Under the pieces are notes generated by a model. It saw only the letters and a program-made list of their open reading frames with translations, was not told where the DNA came from and made no database searches. Of a stretch of 32,522 nucleotides of DNA, positions 16,109 through 23,326 are shown in pieces. The translations under genes and the position numbers were made by a program. Origin of the DNA: Candidatus Poseidoniaceae archaeon (lineage in GTDB: Archaea > Thermoplasmatota > Poseidoniia > Poseidoniales > Poseidoniaceae); assembly GCA_949538025.1 (NCBI GenBank), contig CATISI010000216.1, positions 1 through 32,522 of the forward strand, read 5' to 3'. Position 1 is the stretch's first letter. Each line of letters begins with the position of its first letter.

Positions 16109-17191
16109 ATGCCATCGATGGATGAGTCTTGGGAGATGCGAAACGGTCTGATGATTCCGAATCGTAGCGTTCTTGCAGCGATGACCAACAAACAGAGTCA
16201 TGCGGATGGAACGCTTTCAGACGAAGAGATACGATTTTTGATCCGTCGTGCTGAAGGTGGATTTGGACTCATCACAACCGCAGCATCTCATGTGCAAGAA
16301 TCAGGTCAAGGTTGGGCAGGTGAGTTTGGAGTATGGAGTGATCACCATCTTCCCGGTTTGACCTCACTTGCGACACAGTTGAAACAACATGACTCGAAAT
16401 CATTTGTGCAGATTTTCCATGGAGGTATGCGTGCACCTTCTTCGATTACAGGTCAGCAAGCCTCCTCTGCAAGCGTGAATTTCATTTCCGAAAGCGAGGG
16501 GTCCTCGAGAAGTCTAACAACAAGCGAGGTTGATGACACAATTTCATGCTTCATCAGGGCAGCACAACGCTGTGAACAAGCCGGTTTTGACGGTGTTGAA
16601 TTACATGGTGCGCATGGATACCTTATCGCTCAGTTCTTGGGATCGAAGACCAATCGCCGTAATGATGCTTACGGAGGCGATACGGAGCAACGATGTACGT
16701 TCCTTCTGCGCATAATCCGGGGTATTCGAGAGGTTGTCGATGAGAATTTTGCGATTATGGTCCGTCTTTCACCTGTCTCCGATGAAATTGGAATCACGCT
16801 GGAAGATACGAAGCAAGTCGTAGAATTGCTCATCGGTGAGGGCATCGATGCGCTCCATATTTCATGCTGGGATGTTTTTCAGAAGCAACAAGATGGCCAA
16901 ACGCTGACACAAAAACTCTGTTCAACCTATTCCGAATCCATTCCAATCATATCGACTGGTTCTGTTTGGACCGCTGAAGATGCGCAGTTTGTTCTCAATC
17001 AGGGTGCTCAAGCAGTAGGAGTCGCTCGAGTCGCACTACCCCACCCCGATTGGGCTTCCATGAGCACAGATGCGAGCTACAACCCGGAAAGGCCACCATT
17101 TACGCCCGAAACGCTTCTTTCTGCAGATCTTAGTTCAACGTTCGTTGAGTACATGCGACGCTGGAAAGGGTTCGTCACGGACGGTCGTTGA
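16109..17191 (+). CDS. NADH:flavin oxidoreductase of the Old Yellow Enzyme family
   Basis: This FMN-dependent ene-reductase-type TIM barrel of 360 residues shows FVQIFHGGMRAPS early, then the hallmark GFDGVELHGAHGYLIAQFLG and KTNRRNDAYGGD, ISTGSVWTAEDAQ, and GAQAVGVARVALPHPDW near the end (FMN phosphate site). It has no C-terminal 4Fe-4S/NADPH module, so it is the short OYE form rather than 2,4-dienoyl-CoA reductase FadH. GTGAGGTCATCC immediately precedes the ATG. It starts 9 nt after the xdhC stop, so co-transcription with the Mo-cofactor genes is likely. The 3' end overlaps orn by 17 nt (convergent). The natural substrate is unknown; an alpha,beta-unsaturated carbonyl is expected. Confidence 0.9.
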   Translation: MPSMDESWEMRNGLMIPNRSVLAAMTNKQSHADGTLSDEEIRFLIRRAEGGFGLITTAASHVQESGQGWAGEFGVWSDHHLPGLTSLATQLKQHDSKSFVQIFHGGMRAPSSITGQQASSASVNFISESEGSSRSLTTSEVDDTISCFIRAAQRCEQAGFDGVELHGAHGYLIAQFLGSKTNRRNDAYGGDTEQRCTFLLRIIRGIREVVDENFAIMVRLSPVSDEIGITLEDTKQVVELLIGEGIDALHISCWDVFQKQQDGQTLTQKLCSTYSESIPIISTGSVWTAEDAQFVLNQGAQAVGVARVALPHPDWASMSTDASYNPERPPFTPETLLSADLSSTFVEYMRRWKGFVTDGR

Positions 17192-17723
17192 AAATCAACT
17201 CACGAAAATGGACGAGCTCGAACACAGACTCGCGAATGTCATCGAGAGCAAGGTGCGCCCCTTTCTTCTCGAATTTTGGTAACCCAGGGTACCATCGCCG
17301 AGCCAATTCCTTGATGGTCGAGACATCCACCATCCTGTAGTGAAGATAATTCGCTACGCTTGGCATTTCTTTGACGAGAAATTGGCGGTCGTTCCATACC
17401 GAGTTGCCACAAAGTGGTGCGGTTCTTCTAGGAACGTATTGCTTGATGAACTCGAGAGTTTGGTGTTCTGCCTCTTCTAAACTAACAGAATCGTTTCGAA
17501 CTCGGTCGACCAATCCACTTCCAACGTGGTGTCGAGTATTCCATTCATCCATACCTTCAATCAGTTCTTCGGATACTGAAATTGCAAGATTTGGTCCCTC
17601 AGCAATGATGTTCAGTTCAGAATCGGTGATGATTGTCGCAATCTCAATGATGCTTTCACGTTCCAAGTTCAAACCCGTCATTTCAAGGTCAATCCATACC
17701 ATTCGTTTGTTTGGGTCGTCCAT
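17175..17723 (-). CDS. orn: Oligoribonuclease (DEDDh 3'-5' exoribonuclease)
   Basis: Orn degrades short RNA oligonucleotides to mononucleotides. The ATG at 17723 gives 182 residues (MDDPNKRMVWIDLEMTGL), the standard Orn length. DEDDh residues are visible: D12 and E14 in WIDLEMTGL, Asp in CGNSVWNDRQFL, and His and Asp in KGAHLALDDIRES. The nucleotide-binding and dimer segment SIIEIATIITDSELNIIAEGP is also typical. The track start at 17888 adds 55 non-family residues and is rejected. Orn is mainly bacterial and mitochondrial (REXO2), so presence in an archaeon suggests lateral acquisition. It overlaps the OYE gene by 17 nt. Confidence 0.94.
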   Translation of the reverse strand: MDDPNKRMVWIDLEMTGLNLERESIIEIATIITDSELNIIAEGPNLAISVSEELIEGMDEWNTRHHVGSGLVDRVRNDSVSLEEAEHQTLEFIKQYVPRRTAPLCGNSVWNDRQFLVKEMPSVANYLHYRMVDVSTIKELARRWYPGLPKFEKKGAHLALDDIRESVFELVHFRELIFNDRP

Positions 17724-17832
17724 GGTTTTCCGATGAGAAAGCGGTTCTTGAAGTCGGCGTAGGATTCTTGATGGTGATGTTGCAGGCCAATGCATGGTCG
17801 ATGCTGGTGATGTTGCGATTGCTGTCGGCTCT

Positions 17833-17847
17833 GAGGTCTTTGACCTC
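17833..17847 (+). promoter_or_regulatory. Perfect 6-bp hairpin just before the subtilase start codon
   Basis: GAGGTC-TTT-GACCTC is a perfect inverted repeat ending 9 nt before the ATG at 17857. Its left arm contains the Shine-Dalgarno-like GAGGT. If the start is 17857, the fold could mask the ribosome-binding site. If the start is 17794, it is simply coding sequence. Seen in sequence; function is speculative. Confidence 0.3.
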
Positions 17848-17856
17848 TGGCTGTTT

Positions 17857-19170
17857 ATGCTCAAATTCCGTACTTGGCTTGTCGTCATGCTTCTCCTCGT
17901 CGTTGGAATGTCGTATTTTGCTATGTCCGGTTGGGAGACTGACGATGAAGGCCAGAAATCCTCATCATCGGTTAATTCTGATACAGGATGGAGGCATTAT
18001 TCTGTTGTAGCACCAGTTGATACAGGAATCAACGTCTACCACGATCACTTCCGAACGAGTGAAGTCTATCCTGATTGGTTGCTTGATTCCCTTGGCGTGA
18101 CCAAGACATGTGACATTACGTTTGATGGCTCGTGGCAAGAGCGTTATGAGGCCGACAAAGAATCCTGCTGGGATGATATCACGACTTCCGATATTGTGTA
18201 TTTTGCTGGAACAAAAATCATCGGAACTTCCCCTGATGGAGGCACGGACATCCATATTCTTGATGACCCTTCAGATGGACATGGGACCGCTGTTACGGGC
18301 GCAGTCTTGGATGCAAACCCAGATGCAGTCATTTTCTTCGTTGAAGGTTTCTCGACAGAAGCCGTTCTTGCGGCTTCAAATCAACCGCTTGTTGATATCA
18401 TCTCCACATCCTTCGGCGCCATAGGCTCGCTCCCAGTGCCAGGAATCGAGACTGGAACGTACGAAGCAGTCGTTGGCAACAACAAGATTCACACCGGTGC
18501 AGCTGACAATACACCTTCTCCTGCAGTTCAAGATGCTACAGCAGGCCCGCCTTGGTCGATCGGTATCGCAGGATACGCCGAGGAAGGAGACGATCAGAAG
18601 GAAACTATGAGTGGTTCATATCCCGATATCGCAGCAGATTGGACTCAAGTCTTGCCAAATCATGATGATACAGATGGCTATCATGAGACCTCCGGGACGT
18701 CCTTTGCAACGCCCCGCACGGCTGGGATTTTGTCGTTTATCCTGCAAGAGCTGCGAGATGAATTCAACGATGGAGGTTCTGGAGCAACCACAGAACGTGG
18801 TGGTTATCTCGTCAATGGAACGACCAGTGATGGTGAATCCTTTACCATCCGCAATTCAGAGGTTCGTAACGCACTGAACTTGTCTGCATGGTATCCATCC
18901 TTCACATCCTGGGACCCATTCTCAGGTACAACGCCTGTTTCACCAGTTGCACCATGCACACAAGTTGGTTGGGGCGTTGTCAATATGTCCAACATCGAAC
19001 CTATGCTGATGCACTTGAATGGAACACAACCTATGGACAACCGTCCCAGTGATGTCGTCCTGTGTATGAACATGAATCAAGAAGCCCGTGAGGCTTATTG
19101 GGGAGTATACCCTTCAGCACCCGACGAAGCCGTTGTCTCCGGCCGTGAAGCCATCTTCAGAGAAGAATGA
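17857..19170 (+). CDS. Subtilisin-like serine protease (S8), N-terminally anchored or secreted
   Basis: From the ATG at 17857 the protein (437 residues) begins MLKFRT and a strong hydrophobic helix (WLVVMLLLVVGMSYFAM), either a signal peptide or an anchor. The S8 triad is Asp55 (APVDTGIN), His142 (DGHGTAVTGAV) and Ser282 (SGTSFATPRTAG). The Asn in GAADN may form the oxyanion hole. There is no recognisable I9 propeptide and no C-terminal TM helix. Two Cys pairs (TCDITF/SCWDD and PCTQ/LCMN) could form disulfides outside the cell. The track's alternative start at 17794 adds an acidic 21-residue leader and is less likely. Its stop codon directly abuts the stop codon of the convergent giant membrane protein. 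Target unknown. Confidence 0.85.
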   Translation: MLKFRTWLVVMLLLVVGMSYFAMSGWETDDEGQKSSSSVNSDTGWRHYSVVAPVDTGINVYHDHFRTSEVYPDWLLDSLGVTKTCDITFDGSWQERYEADKESCWDDITTSDIVYFAGTKIIGTSPDGGTDIHILDDPSDGHGTAVTGAVLDANPDAVIFFVEGFSTEAVLAASNQPLVDIISTSFGAIGSLPVPGIETGTYEAVVGNNKIHTGAADNTPSPAVQDATAGPPWSIGIAGYAEEGDDQKETMSGSYPDIAADWTQVLPNHDDTDGYHETSGTSFATPRTAGILSFILQELRDEFNDGGSGATTERGGYLVNGTTSDGESFTIRNSEVRNALNLSAWYPSFTSWDPFSGTTPVSPVAPCTQVGWGVVNMSNIEPMLMHLNGTQPMDNRPSDVVLCMNMNQEAREAYWGVYPSAPDEAVVSGREAIFREE

Positions 19171-22100
19171 TCACAACGGTTCGAAGTCAAGGACAATCTG
19201 TCCAAGCATGTTAACACGGACAACTGGCTTGAAGCCTTCATGCGGCGTCATGGCAATGGTTCGAGTGATCTGTTCAATCGATTCCTTTGGTAGACGTACA
19301 TCGAATCCTTCCATCGTTTCGATGTAACCGATATTGTTCGTTGTTGCATTGCCAATTGGATTGACGATTTCGTTCAACTCTTCTTCGAGTTCCTTACCTA
19401 ATTTGAGTAGTTCCGTTTCTTCAGCATTCGTGCTGCCTTTCTCTTCAACAGACGTTTTCTCTGTCTTGATTTCGTGCTCCTGAATATCGTCGATTTCTTC
19501 TTCAGTGTCATCTTCAAGTTCATCTTCAAGTTCATCTTCATCATCCACAACCGTCTCAGGAATTGGCTGTTGAGGGACAACAGTATCCCCAAAGACTTGG
19601 GGGATCACAACATCCTGAACATCGAACATTGAGCGGCGTTGCATATACATGAATCCGTAGCCAAGTGCGAGCAAACCGGTGATTACGAGTGTTAGGCTTC
19701 TGAAGAGAACATCATCGGATCCATCCAGATAAATGTAAAGCGAAACCATCGTCAACACAGAACCAAACACACCGAGTCCACGTCGCCAACGAACTTGTGC
19801 TTGGGTTTCATCAAAGCCAGTAATAGCAAGCGCTGTCAGAATCGCTGCAGTAAGGAAGAACGCAATCTCGGTTTGGTCCTGTCCGAAGGCGTAAATGACA
19901 CCAGTCAAGGCAGCCACAACACCAGAGAAGCCCATGTATTCGATGAAACTGAAGAATTCCTCATCGTCGTTCCATGTGAAGATCTTTGAATCATAGATTC
20001 GATCTGTCTTCGAGGAGAGGTAAATCATCACAGCGCCTTCGACAAAGAAGATGCCTCCTATGAGGAATTGTCGCATGGATTCTGACCCAACCTCAAACTG
20101 ATGGATAAGGTTGGCTGCGGTCAATCCGTCGATGAGTGGGAGGAAGAGAATCGATACCTTGTCACCCTTTTGCACGGCTTCATAGGTAGCCCATCCACTG
20201 CCAGCAAGCATACCAAGGCCATTGACAACATCGAACGATAGAAGCAGCGTTGAAATAGCCAAAAAGCGTAGTTGAGTGTCCAAAGAGTATGGCATGAGCT
20301 TTTCCAGCCGTTCTTCATCTTGGACATTCATGCGCATGATGCCATAGGCTTCTGCCAACCATAGCACGTAGATGATACCACCTGAAAACAGCATCGAGTA
20401 TCCAAAGATGTCACCTGTGAAGTAGCCTCCATCAGCAAACCCGATCATGAATGAGAAGATGATTCCAACCGAAAGAAGTGGCATGAGGTTGATGTCTCCA
20501 CGTACCCATGCATTGGCGATTCCGAAGATACAAGCAACCAGTGGCAACCAAGACGCCGATGGAAGTACGGCCCAAATGGCGAACAGGAACCAAATCATAG
20601 GCAGGAACCATGGGAACGGATTGTCCACAACTTCTTTGCTTTGGACATCTCGAACGCTCCATGCAAGCGGCATCAACATATGCGCTGCGACAAGCATTCC
20701 AGTTACGCGCGTGAACCAAAGGATTCTAATTTCCGTGATGTCGGCAGGATTGTCGAAGAACGAATCAAGGAAGGCATGAGTAATACCATGGTCATAGGTC
20801 CAGTACATTGAGATAGTAGCAATAGGGGCTAGTAGCGTTACACCATGGTGTCGATACTGGATGGCCGTAATCGTAACAAGCCCGTACATGCTTAGGAAGA
20901 GCAGACCACCGGATTGGTCGAGCATTCCAATCACCAAGAGGACACAGAGCATAACTTGGTCAGCTTGACGGCTCAAATGATCTCGGTCAAGGCCACGTTT
21001 GTTAATCAGAACAAACGCTCCAATCGGTGCAGAAAGGAAGATGATATCGTACATGATCCCTGCTTTGAACAAACCATCCGTATGTTCAACATTGAACATG
21101 AGTGGGATGGATGAGGCTGCAATGATGAGGAGCATGAATGCACCAATCATTCTGCTTTGGGAAGAGATAACATCCATGGATTTGATTTCCCACATGACGA
21201 TACCGATTGGGATGGCATACAAACCGACCAGGTAGAATGCATCCCCGACCAAGACCTCCGGGTTGAGCATGCTAATGCCAATCGTGATTGCCAAAAGTGA
21301 GAATGCCATCGATATACGGCCAATTGAACCAATTGAACTCTCAGTCAACACATCTGCATCGTCGACTTCCTTGATGTACCATGCATTTGTTTCCGAATCG
21401 TAGGTGTAAGCGCCAGCGGCTTTCAACTCGAGCAGAGACATCAATTGGCCGATGTCCACTTCAACATCTCGTACGGTGTTGAACAGGCCGTATACAATGA
21501 GACCGAGCAGTACGAACTCAAGCGATACTCCATTCAAGGCCGAAAGTTGGTAAGAATCCGGTATTTCGAGCTTGCCAGTCAAAAGCAAACCAGTGCTGAC
21601 GGCCAAGGCTGTGATGAGAGCAAGTGTTGAGTTCCGACGTTCGATGTCATCCTTGTCCCGTGCTCTTAGCATCGATTCGTAGACCATACCAAGCAAATAA
21701 ATCACGAACATCCATGTTACAAACCAGTAAGCGGAATCCAAAATGGTCGAACTGAGTGCAATGAATGTGACGGTTTGGACGCTGCTCCAAATGGAAATCT
21801 TCTCCAATCGCCGAGCTGTTTCAGCAATGACAACAATGCCAATGGCAATTGCAATGTCCATCTCGATTTGATCCACGCCATATCCAATTCGGTCGCTGAA
21901 GAGGTAGGAAAACGATAGAGCAGAGATGGTGAAGTTTGCGACCCACTTACGCGTTGCTTCTGCAGCGAACAGCATGTAAGAAATCATGACCAATGCGATG
22001 ACCCAAGGGATGATGGCTTCGTCACCATCGAGCGTCCACAATGAGAATGCAAGTCCAATGGGCATTGCCGGGACTCTGTTTCTGTGCGTTGCAGGGAAGT

Positions 22101-23193
22101 AGGCACAGAGGACAGTAATCCAGAGCGCTACGGGAAGGGTGAGGAGGTTCTCAGCGCTTTGGTTACCCATTTCTGCGGGTTTTAAAGGACCGATGACGAG
22201 GTTGAAGTCTTCCAAACTTGCAATGAGCATCGCAACAACAACAACACCGATCATGAAGAAGGACATTCTTTCTGCCAAGGTTTGCTTTAATCGTTCATTT
22301 CCTGCTAAGAATCCCTGAATAATGATGATGAAGATGAGTAGTGAAAGCGCACCACCCTCGCCTCCCGGGGGTGCGTTCTCATTGAGTAATTCATAGACGA
22401 TTGGAATGATGCCAGAAACGACACTTACGACTGCGAAATTGATCGATTTATTTGACATCAATGCGCTATACATGGCAAGTCCACACAATCCAACGATTGC
22501 GGTTCCTAGCGGATAGGACACTTCGTACTCTGCCCACTCAATCCACGTTCCTACGCCGACAAGCAACAATCCGAGTGGAATGTAACTGGCAACAGCCCAG
22601 CCGAAGGAAGTATCTCCTCTGTACCGCTCGAGAATCTTGCGGTGAGCGAGCCACATGCCAAATGCACCAAGAGTTTGAGCATAGATTAAGTTCGCACTTG
22701 CAATGAATTCGCCCGTTTCTCCATCGACAGAACCGAGGAATGTGAATTTACTACCGTCAAATTCAAATTCAGACAGGGTAAAGTATCCTGCGAGATATCG
22801 GATGCCCCATAGCGTCCCAACAGCCATGAAAAAGAAAGCCATGCCAAGAAGATAGTTCTGTGAAATCATCAGATGAAAATCGTTCTTTTTCGCTTGCAAT
22901 TCTACCATGAAGAGGGCAATTCCAGCTGAAAGCAGCCCACCTCCGAAGAGGTATGCGAATTTTTCCTCACCGGTATTCTCAGCAAAGGCGATTCCAAGCA
23001 ATCCTGTCCAGATGGCAATCATCGCAACGCCGAACATCGTGATTTCAGTGAAACGTTCGAGTGAATCTCCATTTGTTTGTCCTGGGGCACGAACGATCAC
23101 AGGCTTGAATGGTATTTCTTGTTCATCCTTCGCATAAATTGCATCGTTTGCAATTGACACCATTTGCTTTGGTTTTCTCTGTGGTGCAGGCAT
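19171..23193 (-). CDS. Giant polytopic membrane protein (~35 TM helices) with acidic cytosolic-like tail; function unknown
   Basis: ATG 23193 (MPAPQRKPKQMVSIAND) gives about 1340 residues. A basic/Pro-rich ~45-residue N-terminus is followed by roughly 35 hydrophobic helices, interrupted near the middle by one soluble segment (LLELKAAGAYTYDSETNAWYIKEV, about residue 590). After the last helices (LTLVITGLLALGYGFMY) come an acidic low-complexity stretch (DEDELEDELEDD..., about 1200-1235), a charged Glu/Lys coil-like region, and a compact C-terminal domain containing GFDVRLPKESIEQITRTIA and VVRVNMLGQIVLDFEP. Very large predicted membrane proteins of the DUF2339 type have similar helix counts, but I see no diagnostic motif. 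It is divergent from one subtilase and convergent with another. No catalytic residues are evident. Confidence 0.85.
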   Translation of the reverse strand: MPAPQRKPKQMVSIANDAIYAKDEQEIPFKPVIVRAPGQTNGDSLERFTEITMFGVAMIAIWTGLLGIAFAENTGEEKFAYLFGGGLLSAGIALFMVELQAKKNDFHLMISQNYLLGMAFFFMAVGTLWGIRYLAGYFTLSEFEFDGSKFTFLGSVDGETGEFIASANLIYAQTLGAFGMWLAHRKILERYRGDTSFGWAVASYIPLGLLLVGVGTWIEWAEYEVSYPLGTAIVGLCGLAMYSALMSNKSINFAVVSVVSGIIPIVYELLNENAPPGGEGGALSLLIFIIIIQGFLAGNERLKQTLAERMSFFMIGVVVVAMLIASLEDFNLVIGPLKPAEMGNQSAENLLTLPVALWITVLCAYFPATHRNRVPAMPIGLAFSLWTLDGDEAIIPWVIALVMISYMLFAAEATRKWVANFTISALSFSYLFSDRIGYGVDQIEMDIAIAIGIVVIAETARRLEKISIWSSVQTVTFIALSSTILDSAYWFVTWMFVIYLLGMVYESMLRARDKDDIERRNSTLALITALAVSTGLLLTGKLEIPDSYQLSALNGVSLEFVLLGLIVYGLFNTVRDVEVDIGQLMSLLELKAAGAYTYDSETNAWYIKEVDDADVLTESSIGSIGRISMAFSLLAITIGISMLNPEVLVGDAFYLVGLYAIPIGIVMWEIKSMDVISSQSRMIGAFMLLIIAASSIPLMFNVEHTDGLFKAGIMYDIIFLSAPIGAFVLINKRGLDRDHLSRQADQVMLCVLLVIGMLDQSGGLLFLSMYGLVTITAIQYRHHGVTLLAPIATISMYWTYDHGITHAFLDSFFDNPADITEIRILWFTRVTGMLVAAHMLMPLAWSVRDVQSKEVVDNPFPWFLPMIWFLFAIWAVLPSASWLPLVACIFGIANAWVRGDINLMPLLSVGIIFSFMIGFADGGYFTGDIFGYSMLFSGGIIYVLWLAEAYGIMRMNVQDEERLEKLMPYSLDTQLRFLAISTLLLSFDVVNGLGMLAGSGWATYEAVQKGDKVSILFLPLIDGLTAANLIHQFEVGSESMRQFLIGGIFFVEGAVMIYLSSKTDRIYDSKIFTWNDDEEFFSFIEYMGFSGVVAALTGVIYAFGQDQTEIAFFLTAAILTALAITGFDETQAQVRWRRGLGVFGSVLTMVSLYIYLDGSDDVLFRSLTLVITGLLALGYGFMYMQRRSMFDVQDVVIPQVFGDTVVPQQPIPETVVDDEDELEDELEDDTEEEIDDIQEHEIKTEKTSVEEKGSTNAEETELLKLGKELEEELNEIVNPIGNATTNNIGYIETMEGFDVRLPKESIEQITRTIAMTPHEGFKPVVRVNMLGQIVLDFEPL
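19508..19540 (-). repeat. Short 12-nt coding tandem repeat (ELED acidic tract)
   Basis: TCATCTTCAAGT is repeated twice exactly and a third time partially (TCATCTTCA). On the minus strand it encodes the acidic (E/D)LED repeats in the tail of the giant membrane protein. Such units are prone to slippage, so tail length may vary between strains. Confidence 0.75.
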
Positions 23194-23224
23194 TTGAATC
23201 AATACTTGTTGGCATCATTACCAA

Positions 23225-23234
23225 TATAAATTAA
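23225..23234 (-). promoter_or_regulatory. Putative TATA box in the giant-protein/subtilase intergenic region
   Basis: TTAATTTATA on the minus strand (TATAAATTAA on the plus strand) is the most TATA-like element in the 133-nt divergent gap. Its near edge is 32 nt before the ATG at 23193, consistent with a leaderless or nearly leaderless transcript of the giant membrane protein. For the plus-strand subtilase it would leave a ~65-nt 5' leader, or that gene uses the weaker AT-rich TTTCTTTACA near 23274-23283. Confidence 0.45.
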
Positions 23235-23326
23235 CACCCAGCATTGACCACTTTGGTTGCAATTCGTGACAATTTCTTTACACTCCAATCGAAAGACTTC
23301 AAACAATAGTGTTTCTTGGATGAAAC

